Positions 33,886-44,351 of a stretch of 64,000 nt of DNA are shown in pieces. The stretch is from Arachis hypogaea. Taxonomy: Eukaryota > Streptophyta > Magnoliopsida > Fabales > Fabaceae. Position 1 is the first letter of the stretch; the number at the start of each line of letters is the position of its first letter. The notes beneath the pieces are model-generated. The model did no database searches and was not told the DNA's origin. It saw nothing but the letters and a program-made list of their open reading frames with translations. Position numbers and translations under genes: made by a program. The stretch lies in the NCBI RefSeq assembly GCF_003086295.3, contig NC_092052.1, positions 27,999,427 through 28,063,426 on the forward strand. Direction: 5' to 3'.

Positions 33886-35803
33886 CTAGTCAGCGTTGGC
33901 AAGATTCTCGAGCTCGGGTTCAGGAACTACGACCTCGGACTCAAAGGTAACAACCTCAGACTCCAAAGCGGTAGCCGGGGTCCCTAATTTGGTCATAGTA
34001 GGCTCGGCCTCAGAGGGAGGAGAAATCGGCATGGTCGGAGTAGGCAAGGGTAACTTCAAACTCTCAAAGGTAGGACCATCCTCATTATCCTCAGGAATAT
34101 CGACAATCTGACCATCAACGAGCATCTTGTCTGGATGCACAATAGAGAGGTTGACACCGGGAGCCAGGACTTGGACTTGAGCCTTCACATTCTCTATGGC
34201 CTCGTCCAAACCTTTGGTTCAAAAGAATCCTCCAACTTCTCATACCTCTGTTTGAGTTCTTTTAGGTCTTTAGCCAAAGCCATCTTCTCTTGGTAAAGCC
34301 AGATGTGTCTCGCTACAACTTATTCCTTCCTTTCAGCAGCAGCATTGGCTCACTCATTGTCTGCCGGCTTTACCATATCCTTTAGTTAAGTGGCATCCGA
34401 CTTCATTGCCATTTCCCTGGCCTCCCACAAGGCCTTGGCCTTCTTCAGCTCCTCCCTCTCACTCTTCAACTCAAAAGCCTCTGAGATCAGCGTATTGGGG
34501 CACTTCTTTCAACTTCTTCATCAAGGCCGTACATACCCCGACAGTTTGAATTTCCTCTTTTCACTAGAACCTCAATATTCTTCAATATAGTGGGGTCATC
34601 CATAGCGATACTACTACTCGGGAGGATGTACTCCTCAATAAAACCAAGAGAATCAAAGCCCAGGTCAAAAACACTCTCGTACTGACTAGAGGGAGCTTCC
34701 TCTTCCTATACGACCTAGAGGTTGACTCTGAGAACAGAGGAACTGGTGGCAGATGAGCAATAGCTGCCTGAGGCGAAGACATAGGAGAAGCCTCCGAGGT
34801 CAGTTCAGCAGGAGTGGAGGAGGTCAAATCAATTGTGGGAATAAGAACCGCCTTCTCAGCCTCAATCTAGGCCGCTTGTTGAGCCATAATATTCTTTCTC
34901 GCCTACCTCAAATTCTTGTAATGATCAGAACTATTTACCATTTTTCTACAAAACAACATAAATAATTATCTTACAAAGGCTATCTACAAAAACAATAACT
35001 ACCTAGCTCTGTCTGAACATAGCTCGGCTTTGCTACTAGGAATTTCTTTGTAGAAAAGTTCAGAGATCGACCCCAACAATCTTGGAAGAGAGCCATGATC
35101 AATTGCTCCTTCTCGTCCAGATCTTGGAGGTCATTCCTTACTATTGTGGATTCATCTTTCCAGTATAAGCAGAACATCTATTGTGACTTCTCGTTCATCC
35201 AAAAAGGTCGGGTACCCTCCACAGGTCGAACGTTAAAGTAATAATTTTTAAAATTGTGAAAAGCCTCTTCAAAAATCGAAAAATCTTCCTATCCTGAACA
35301 ACTCAAAAGGAAGTTCACTATTATTTTTTTTTCCTACTAAAAGGCTTGGTCAGATGGAAAAGGTTAAAAAATACTTTTAAAGAAATCGGAAGTTCGAGAG
35401 TCTGACAAACTAATTGAAAAAATTTCATAAAACCCCATGAGTTGGCGTGCAACTAAGTAGGAGATACTTGGCAGGCCAACAGTACGTCCTGCTTAAAGCC
35501 GGTGAATGAAAACCTAACCCCTAGCCTAATAAAAAGACATTCGTACATAAAAAGAAAGTGATCTTCTGACTTGATAAAGCGGACATAACAAATCTGCTCC
35601 TCAGGGTCGGGGGCCTTTAAAGTGTATTTCCCCTCATCCTCCTGTTTAGCACAGATTAGGTACTTAAGCTGGAAATTTTCTAGGGCTTCTCTATCCATTA
35701 CGGATACAGTCCCAAAAACAGTAATATCTACCCAATCTAAATCTTTTGGCATGTTAGAAGACATTATTTGTACTACAGATCGGGACATAAAAGAATTGTA
35801 CAC
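33886..35803 (-). pseudogene. Antisense extra ORF of the second Tat element (PF04195-like), degraded
   Basis: The 5' part (35803-35453) encodes a CYVRFIKSEDHFLFMYECLF block and RLGVRFSFTGFKQDVLLACQ, the counterpart of the RLGVRLPFSPFVQALL block in the first copy. The middle (35177-34980) is in another register and contains EKEQLIMALFQDCWGRSLNF. A candidate intron lies at 34946-35002. The 3' part (34209-33886) reads VKAQVQVLAPGVN and later DGQIVDIPEDNEDG, aligning with KAQAQVLAPEADV and DGLIID at the end of the first copy. The C-terminal tail here is longer. Several stops and frameshifts remain. It is antisense to the pol relic, as in the first copy. Confidence 0.7.
34946..35002 (-). other. 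Candidate intron in the second antisense ORF
   Basis: In element sense it begins GTAGTTATTG and ends TTGTTTTGTAG (57 bp), followed by a codon run starting AAAATGGTAAAT. The position matches the intron of the first copy: the next exon begins with Lys/Glu-Met in both. 57 bp is short for a plant intron, so alternative ends are possible. Confidence 0.4.
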
Positions 35804-36716
35804 CTACAAAAGAAAAATAAAATCTACAATAAAGAGGTCGAATATGCTTATAAAGAAGTCGGAATCATCATCAACAGTAACGCACAACAAAGCTACCTTG
35901 GTGTGGTGAACACCACAGAGGCGGCAGAAACATAAAATGATGCATATATTAACCATAATGCTAGCACAATTTGGAGACAACACTAACCCCCACCAACACA
36001 CTCAAACACAAGTAAGTAGTTACCAACTAAATGCAAAAGACAGATAACAAAATGCAAGAAGACAGACTTGTCACAAGCATATTCCAGGAAAAAAACTAAA
36101 CAAACTCAATTGGAAGTGCGACATATCCAAGCATATAAAATTGAACAATCTTCATGAAAAAGGGCTAGCAAAATTAGTAAGGCAAGAGAAAATGAATAAA
36201 CCAGCTTTGGATTTGAAAGATTAGTGGTATTAGAATCTTGTTACAGGGAGGAAGAAGGTTGTAAGCACTGCAAAGAAGGGACGCCAAACTTAGAAGGAGG
36301 CAACAAACAAATATCGAGTACCCTTTGCAAAATGGAGTAGAAGATCTTGGGAGGGAGAACCAATGTTGGAGAAGAATAAAACGAAGGTTTTTTCTAAACG
36401 AGAAGATGAAAAGAAGAAGAAAAAGAAGAAAGAGAAAAAAAAGCATAAATAGGGGCAGATAACCTTACCCCACTTTAAATGATGGCGCACGGATACCAAA
36501 AAGCACACGAACGGTTACGAGATAGGAAACATTACTGGAACATTACAACCACCTAAACCACATTGAGTTTTCAACTTCTACAAAGTCAAAAACACGTCGA
36601 ATCAGCAGGCCTCTTTAAATAAGACCACCTTGTGAACTATGACAAGATGAAGAATCAAGGGCGATCTACTTATGCCCAACATTGACTTGAACGAACTTGG
36701 CATCGAGTTGGGGCAT
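35804..36716 (-). other. Upstream region of the second antisense ORF to the Tat purine tract
   Basis: It is A- and G-rich on the plus strand, with only short unrelated ORFs. The tract cgagttggggcat (36704-36716) leads directly into the LTR. Confidence 0.5.
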
Positions 36717-37239
36717 TGTTCATATCCTAACCCAATAACAAAGCCAATCCCAAAGTGGACAAGCCCAACCCACGAAAGAAAGGTCCAAACAACCTTTTCT
36801 CTTTTGTTCGGCCTCTGCGAGGAACGGACCCAATAGTCCGATCGCCTGACCTATCTGCATAATCTTAATTGCACTTATAGATTTGCCTTACAATTCAAAT
36901 ATGAAATCCTAGCAACCCCTAAATAAAAAGGGGAAGTAACCACCTACCATTGTAGGTGGATAAGATACTTAAAAATAACAATCTTATCTTTCGTACTGTA
37001 TAAATACCCCATCAAACTCGGTTATTTTTCAATCCCAATCTACTAAAACCTGCCTAAAACCCTTGCCAACTTAAGTATCGGAATCTCTTAAATGTATCAC
37101 CCCCTATTCTCACTCGAAGATCTCAACCGACTTTGTCCCATTAGAGAAGACATCGACACCACCACCAAAAGGCACTTGGACGTCACGTTCGAGCTCAGAT
37201 CACCGGTTTCAGTTAACTCCCAGAATAGGTATAACAACA
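36717..37239 (+). repeat. 3' LTR of the second Tat element
   Basis: It starts tgttcatatc after a purine tract and ends gtataacaaca (TGTT...AACA). It carries a TATA box tataaata at 36999-37006. The segment cttaagtatcggaatc followed by tatcaccccctatt matches the first Tat LTR (cttgagcgtcagagta, then taccacccctatt). No 5' LTR or TSD was found in the window. Confidence 0.75.
36999..37006 (+). promoter_or_regulatory. TATA box in the second Tat LTR
   Basis: The sequence tataaata is followed by ccccatcaaactc. It is called by motif and position. Confidence 0.5.
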
Positions 37240-37824
37240 ATATTTCATTAGAGCTTGATTTCTGTTAAATTTCACTCAAAGCATGAAATACATTAAATTT
37301 TAATTTAAATGACATTGCATCTTTACTCCTTCATAATAGAAGAATATGATACACAAAGGTTTAAAATACTACCTAATATAAATGAAAATTCTATATTTAA
37401 GATTTAACTCAATTATCCTCAAGCAATGTTGTTAGCAAGAATTAAACTTATAATTTGAAAAAAAAACTCATTTATTACTAGGTACTGTTATGAAACACTT
37501 GATAAATGCTTGAGTGATATCGTGATTTTTTTTACACGTAACAAAAACATGCCTTTTAAAAAAGAAAGTAGTTGTATTGAACGGAAAAATCGACTTCAAT
37601 TCTTGAATAATCAATATCACTTCTGTTTTTATTATAACAAAAGATATTTTTTTGTAGAAAGGATCTATATCATTAATTATTATTTTACGTATGGACAATT
37701 CAATATTTTAAATACAAATCCTTTTTATCATTCTCCAAGAGTTAAGAGATATTGTAGATTCATTTTATCTTTAATAATGTTGGACTTTTGGTGGGTGTTT
37801 ATATTAACAAAACAATATGATTAA
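37240..37824. other. AT-rich DNA
   Basis: A 104-codon plus-strand ORF (37510-37824) has no recognisable domain and a composition expected from AT-rich noise, so it is not called a gene. Confidence 0.5.
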
Positions 37825-38771
37825 GATATACCTTTATCAATATTTTTTTGGCATGATTAAAGATAGTTATAATATAATTAATTATATTAATTAATTATAT
37901 TATAATATGATTATTTATCAAATAAAAAAAATACCATTAAACTAAGAATCGAAGCGTGGTAGCAACAATAAGTTTAATCTTACATACTTTTTTGATAAAT
38001 AAAAATTTAAGATTTTACTATCATTCAATTAAACTTATCTATTTTTTTTACATATACGATTGATTATAGTTGCAAACTTCTTTTATATTCACAGAACATA
38101 AAAGTTAAATTCTTTTCGTAAACACTTTCAAAAGGTAATGAAAATAATTTTTTTTATATTTTAAAAATAATTTTTAATATATTTTTTTATGGGTATTTAT
38201 TGTTGCTTCTAAATTAAAAATAAATTTTTAAATTTTACCACAATAATGTTTTGTAAGAATAAATTATTTGAATAAATTAAATTTTAAAATTTTAAAATAA
38301 TGTATTTTCAAAGACAGTTTTCAAAAATGAATTAAAATTTTTAAAACAAACAGTTGAATATTGTACTCTTATTATTGTCTAGAATAAAAGAATATTGTAC
38401 TCTCTATTTTTTTTAAGTAAATAAATATTATTACTGTTGACCTATTGTGCTTAAAAAATAGTGTCTAATTTGCTAAAAAAATAAAAATTAAAATTTAATT
38501 TAAAAATATAAAAGTAAATAAATTTTTAAAATTTAAAATTTGTTATAAAAAATAAATTAGACAAAAATTAGACACCAATTTATAAGCACCATGTAATTAG
38601 CCATAAATAAAAAATCAAAAGGAAGTAAAATAATGCATTACCACGCAACACCACATTCGATTATTAGTTTAATAGTATTTTTTCTTATTTAATAAATATT
38701 TCGGCCGTCAAATGTTAATTATATTATAACTATCTTTAATCGTGCCAAAAAATATTAATACAAGTATATAT
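37825..38771. mobile_element. Long-TIR non-autonomous DNA element
   Basis: The left stretch around 37851-37885 and the reverse complement of 38715-38745 share a perfect 26-base core (gattaaagatagttataata then taatta). Similarity extends outward through the atatttttttggca region and inward through a taccattaaactaa-like block and a gtggt-like block, giving inverted arms of roughly 120-130 bp. The interior has no ORF. Long arms suggest a Mutator-like or foldback element. The outer edges are estimates and no target duplication was identified. Confidence 0.65.
38446..38590. mobile_element. Small MITE nested in the long-TIR element
   Basis: The left gtgcttaaaaaatagtgtc and the reverse complement of the right end (ggtgcttataaattggtgtc) form inverted repeats around an AT-rich core of about 100 bp. 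No TSD is certain. Confidence 0.55.
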
Positions 38772-38786
38772 AGAGAATTCACCTAT

Positions 38787-38935
38787 ACATAAATCGCTAC
38801 AGTGTGTCACGGATTGAGCTATACAATATTTTTTCATAAACCGCTATAGCCAACAGCGGTTTATGTAGAGTGTCATTTCTTTTGGAAACCACTATACCCT
38901 GTCCATCTCAATTTTTCACCTAAATCGCGGATGCC
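38787..38935. repeat. Degenerate AAACCGC repeats with a perfect hairpin
   Basis: cataaaccgct (38835-38845) pairs perfectly with agcggtttatg (38855-38865) around a 9-base loop. Variants aaatcgct, aaaccact and aaatcgcg flank it. No function is assigned. Confidence 0.6.
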
Positions 38936-38984
38936 TATAATGGATTCCATTTACCTTTAGGCAACCACTCTGATAAAGACATCA

Positions 38985-39770
38985 GAAATGTCTTTTTTTA
39001 AAGATGTTACGTGTGTCATATTGCTATTGGACGAATTATTAAATCGGTCAATAAATTATTTTTAATAAATCAGAATAAAATTGGTTTATTATAATTATCA
39101 TATTCGATTCGATTCGATCGGTTTATATAATCTGAACCGAATCATGTTTAAAATTTTTATCAACATGACAAATATATCCCTAACTTTTTATTTCATAGAC
39201 ATTTAAAAATTTAAAATTACAATTAAGTCCCTGAAAAAAATCACTAACTCTAGACCTTTGTTCTAGCCCAAGCCCAAGCCAAGCCAAGTCCAATCTCAAT
39301 GTCTCACCAATATCTGAATCTGACCCCGAAAAGGCCCTCGCCCTCAGCATCTCCTTCGTCTCATCTCTCTGCTCACTAGCTCTCGTGATCTAAAGCTTTC
39401 TCCCTCTCTTGTCTCCAGTCTCGCACTTAAGGTTCTCGTCGCTCTCTGTGTCGCTAGTCATCACCATCTCACACTCACTCGCGCTCGCACGCCTTCCCTG
39501 AGCCCGTTGTCGCCGGTGGCAGAAGCAGCCAGTCCCGGAATTGATCGTCGTTGTCGCTCTATATCTCCTCACCATCTCGCACTTACTCGTGCGCCTTCTT
39601 GCGCTCGTCATTGCCGACGGCAGAAGTAGCCGGTCCTAAAGTTGGTTGTTATTGTTGTCTTCTTACTTTGAATCTCGCCGTCAGCTTCCTCCCCACCCTC
39701 AGATTCCTTCGCCCAACTAGAAGCTGGTTCCCGATTTAGTGATTTCTAATAAATTCCTCTACCGTTGTAA
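38985..39770 (+). repeat. Left inverted end of the Mutator-like element
   Basis: An AT-rich tip is followed by a TC-rich, GC-rich stretch (about 39390-39740) holding two imperfect copies of an approximately 113-bp unit (ggtggcagaagcagcc and gacggcagaagtagcc). Short ORFs on both strands are not credible genes. Confidence 0.6.
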
Positions 39771-40106
39771 TGTTGGCAGTGGTTATGGTTGCTTTGTTGT
39801 GTTATTTAGAATTAGGTAGAGGCCCCCAATTTAATAATATCTGTAAGAGCAGCGTGTTACAAAAGAGATTGATCATCAAACCCATTGAGGATTCACTATT
39901 TGATTCATAATGATCCTTGTGAGATTAATTTATGGCTTTGAACAATCCAATTGGTGTATGCAGTTTTAATTCATTTAATTTGGTTGACTCCTTTAACTTT
40001 CTGAAAGGAAGATCTACTAGCTGCAATTGTTTCATTGTGAGTAACAGGATCATGATGGGTGAAATCTAGACAGTAGAAGATTAAGAGGTTAATGAAGGAG
40101 GACCCA
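39771..40106. other. Left interior of the Mutator-like element
   Basis: It has no recognised gene and ends with the target site accca (40102-40106) of the inserted retrotransposon. Confidence 0.5.
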
Positions 40107-43100
40107 TGTAACACCCTAACTACCAAAGCTAACACTTCCGGCTGCGCAACTCTGATAGCTCGGACATTACGACGACACTTATACTACTTAATACTAGAAT
40201 ATGAGCCTGTTTGAAACTTTAAACCGCAACACCGCTCCCAAAAATACTTTCATCCATAGATACCATACAACTTACAAAACTCATAAAGAGTACATCCATA
40301 TATATATTACAAGCAGTAGTCAATACAATTCCTATCCCTCTTACAGAATATCTCAAGATAAAGGCGAGGGTACAAATAATAACCTAAAGTAATACAGAAC
40401 ATCTCAACAACAAATAAATAAACTCTTCGTAACTTCTGCGCCCATATCCTGAAAGGGGAAAAATGTAGGGGGGTGAGAACATCATCCTCGAAAGGGTTCT
40501 CAGTAGAGGGTTTTTGGAAATTACTGTAATAGGATACATGAAGATAAACTGTACCAGCGATTAATATCCGCCTTATGCCTCTTTTCAAAAACAACGGTTT
40601 ATAAATAGAAAGAAATCTGAAATCCTTTTCTGAAAGAGGAACAGTTCAATTCTCAAAAACTCAAGAGCCTTTCAAAACGGTTTATCTGTGCTGAACCAAA
40701 ATAGCCTTTCATATTTTTCCAAACCAGAACACAACCAAAACCAACCATCGGTCCACCTCATTTCAACCACGGCCCTAGGCCCAAACAATCCATCCATCAA
40801 CCAATCACCACAGTCCAACAGAGTCCCAGTAACAAACACAAATAGGAAGATGCAAGCACAAACAAACAGTTATTGCAAGTAGAACAATTAGCAATTAATC
40901 ACATAGGCAAACCAAGTATAATATGCACACCCAAACAATGTCACATAGATGCGTATGATGCATGCCTGTCCCTAGTGGCTGATGATATCATCTGTCGGTT
41001 ATAAAGCCAACCCGACAAGTCCTGGTAGCTAACCATTGGACTGTCCCTCTGTCGCGCATCCCCAACTCGAGTTATACTCATCATAAACTTGATCATAATC
41101 ATGATCCATATCCATCATCCTCACTGGTGAATATTTACGGGGGCGAGCTCATCCGGGCCTTTCACAGTGCCCGGCCACACTTACGACATAAGGTCACAAG
41201 AGCTTCGAGTCTCAACCTGGAGTACGTGGTGGCTAGCCACTGCTTCCTCCCAGGGAAACCCTCATCTCCGATGGTGGAAGTGCAAACATTCACAATTATC
41301 AATATCTCAGCATATATGCATTCATTCTCAGCCATGGATTAACATCCATCTCAGCCATCCAGCTACGGTTCAATCCAAAACCAGCCAATATTCATAATCA
41401 TACACAGCCATTCTGTCTCTCAACAAAACAGCACTTCCACATTCAAAATCATCAAATTCATAAAATCAGAATTTAAGCCATAAATCATTTTCTCAATTCA
41501 TTTCACTTTGAAATCAAGTTTCAACTCTTTTCAGCCTTGGCTTTAAAGATCTCATTTCTCAAATTATCTCAGGCTTATAAGCCACTTTTACTCAAGGAAA
41601 ATTCCCCTTTTTAAAACAAGCCACTCTCGGCTTCCTCTTTCCAAAACTTCCAAAACCATGGAAAGTTAAAGATTCCTTTTGAAACATTCAAAATCACCCA
41701 TCCAACAATGGGATTTTTGTAACAAAAGTTTCTCGGCAGAGTCCCAAGTCCTTAGGGGAGAATAGCATAACTCATTTCGCCAAATTCATTTAAAATCATT
41801 AAAACCTTGGCTTTCCGATTTGAGTAATAAAATAAGATCTAAGCCAAACCGAGTCAAGTAATCATTTACTTCCTTCAAAGCCTTTTCCTTTACTTAGGCA
41901 AAACCAGCTTCAAACCCCATGACAAATTCTAAAGCGTTTCAACTGTTCAAAATTGTTTGTCTTGCAAAAGTTCAAGATTCAAAGAGTACTTAAAATCTTT
42001 CTCAAACATTTCAAAATGAAACTTGTCAATAGACATTTAGGTTCTTTCAAAGTCATTGAAACTCCTCTAATTGAAACCCTCGAGTCAAATTCAAAGGCAT
42101 TGCCCTTGTCACATTTAAAACAGCTTTAAAACATAAGTTTCACCTAATTAACTTTTCTCCTGAAAGAGATACAATGCCTTTCTTACGAAGCAAGACTAAA
42201 TTCACAATTTCCTCTTTAATAATTCATTTCAAAAGCATGAACCATCCTTTTCTTGATAATTCAAATAAAATAGTAGAAGTCTTTAACTCATCATTTTTCC
42301 AAACAACATTTTAATAAAGACTCAAATTTTATAGAAATTCCGGCAGCATCTCCCCTAAAACTTGGACTTTGCCACCCGGTTCGGGTCCCAATAAAACCAT
42401 TCCACAATCCTTTTCCAACAGCCCAAAATCCAAAAATCAGTTCAAGGTAAGCCAAATCCAACAGTCATCTCAATTCCATATTTCAAGGAAACCGTTTCAA
42501 AAATCAAATCGTTATCAGCCGAATAAACTCATTTCCAAAGCTTTAAAAAAACGGTTCAGTAACAATCATTTATCAAAAACCAGATCATTTAAAGCAAGCC
42601 AGGCTGAATTCAAGACTGTATTCTATTTTTCACATCATCAAAATAATTGACTCAATTCAAACCAATCCTCAACGGATTAAACTCAGATTTTAAATCTTTT
42701 AAAGACTCAACTTCAAAACATTACATTTCACAAAGCCACACAACAATTCAACCAAACCAATATCCATAATCACTCGAGTCAATCAAATAATACATAAGGC
42801 AGATACAATCACCAAATACACAATATCTCACAACAGTATCCATATGTAATAATTTCAATACTTAAAACATAGTTATTTGGAAAGTGCCTCTACCTCAGAA
42901 CGTAAAACAACAGTCCAAACGCGTCACAGGAACCTTCTCTCTTAACCCGAAATTACCGGCCGCTCGAATCACAGCTTCGCTTACTTTTGCAGTAACCACA
43001 TCAACTCTAGTCGCAACACGTAACAAACGAGATTAACTTTCATAATAATGAATGCTACAACACCTTAACGTTTAACAGGACAGCAACTAAAGGGGTTACC

Positions 43101-44338
43101 GGAACGTAAACGCTTACCGCAAATAAGAAGTGACTGAACCATGAAGCGACAGCCCTGGTAGTGATTTCGGCAGCGGCAACTTGCAGCAACTCCTAGCACA
43201 CAGCCGCATCACAACTCTCATGGTAAAGATGAACTTTAATGGAGAAGAAAACTGAAGACGGGTTAAAGCTTGCCAAACGACACCAGTTCCAGTGGCGATT
43301 TCCGGCGGCAGCAGCGGTGGCGTTTCTCGGCGACCAGAGGCTCAGCGGCCATGGCTGACGACGATGCGAGCTCCATCACCAGTGATCGAGAAACACAGCA
43401 GAGGTGTTTACCCCACCCATGGGCTTCTCTCTCGGCGGACCAGAAAAACAGAAGCGGAGCGCCATCGTGACTTTCTCTTGGAAGTTGGTGAGGACGACGA
43501 CAGCCCTAGTAGCAGCGGCGGCGGGAGTGACTTCATCAACAGCAACCAGGCGCGGCAACGGCACGGTGGTGACGCAGCAGAGGCACGCGACGGTGACAAG
43601 CGGCAATGGCGTGAAGGACGGCACAGGGAGGATGCGACGGGCATCTGTGGAACGCAGCTCATGGTGAGGTGCGGTGAGGACGATTGGCGGCGCGGTGAGC
43701 CCCTTTCCCCCTCCACGGCGATGAGTCCTTCTTTCTTCTCCCTCAATTTCATTTTTTTCTGCTTCTGCTTCTTCCCTTTTCATGGGCAGAGAGGAAGAAA
43801 ATCGTGTGTTGTGGCTGCTGGGGCATGGGAAGCAACGGGTTACCAGGTAGGATTTTAAGGTTTCATTTTTCAAAAAAATGAGGGTTAGGGGCATTTTAGT
43901 AATTTCAAATAAATTAGGGGAAAATATAGTAATTGAAATCCAATTTAAATCCAACACTATTTGTGTATAGAAAAATACTATTTGCTCATAAATTTTACAA
44001 ATTATTTCCAATTAAATGCTCAAGTCAAATAATTAGGAATGATATACTTAATTTCTTCATTTTCTAAAATAGCAGTATTAATATTTAAAATATTACTTAT
44101 CCAATCCAAATCATATAAAATCCTTATTATCTTATAACTATCAACTTTATAATTCAAATATGGAAAATAATCTAATAATTATAAAATTAGATAATAATCA
44201 TAACTCGTCTCAAATTCAATAAATCAAAAATTGCCTTAATTATCTTTAATAAAATGATTTCTGAAATTAAGGCTATAAATAACTATATGATTTGAGACTT
44301 GATCATAATAAGACTTTTCAAAGATTTTGGGTCTTACA
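40107..44338 (-). repeat. LTR copy 1 (3' LTR in element orientation), 4232 bp
   Basis: It is nearly identical to 47279-51513, with a few percent scattered differences by eye. It contains a GC-rich segment (about 43140-43860) with overlapping ORFs on both strands, and an AT-rich segment toward 44338. Confidence 0.92.
43376..44011 (-). other. GC-rich ORF region of LTR copy 1
   Basis: This is a 211-codon minus-strand ORF, with a 188-codon plus-strand ORF (43292-43858) overlapping it. In copy 2 the minus ORF is 153 codons (50549-51010) and the plus ORF 186 codons (50465-51025). The product has no recognisable domain (Arg/Ala/Pro-rich, with MKREEAEAEKNEIEGEE). The long ORFs on both strands may simply reflect high GC content. 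The minus strand is the transcribed sense of the element. Confidence 0.3.
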
Positions 44339-44351
44339 TTCTACCCACCTT
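44339..44351 (-). other. Purine tract of the LARD-like element
   Basis: In element sense it is aaggtgggtagaa, directly before the 3' LTR start TGTAAGACCC. Confidence 0.75.

Noticed and set aside
37510..37824. 104-codon plus-strand ORF
   Set aside because: It is AT-driven composition with no domain and runs into the long-TIR element. It is most likely chance.
43376..44011. 211-codon minus-strand ORF as a host gene
   Set aside because: It is inside an LTR duplicated at 50549-51010 with a different length, overlaps ORFs on the other strand, and has no domain. It is listed only as a low-confidence feature of the LTR.
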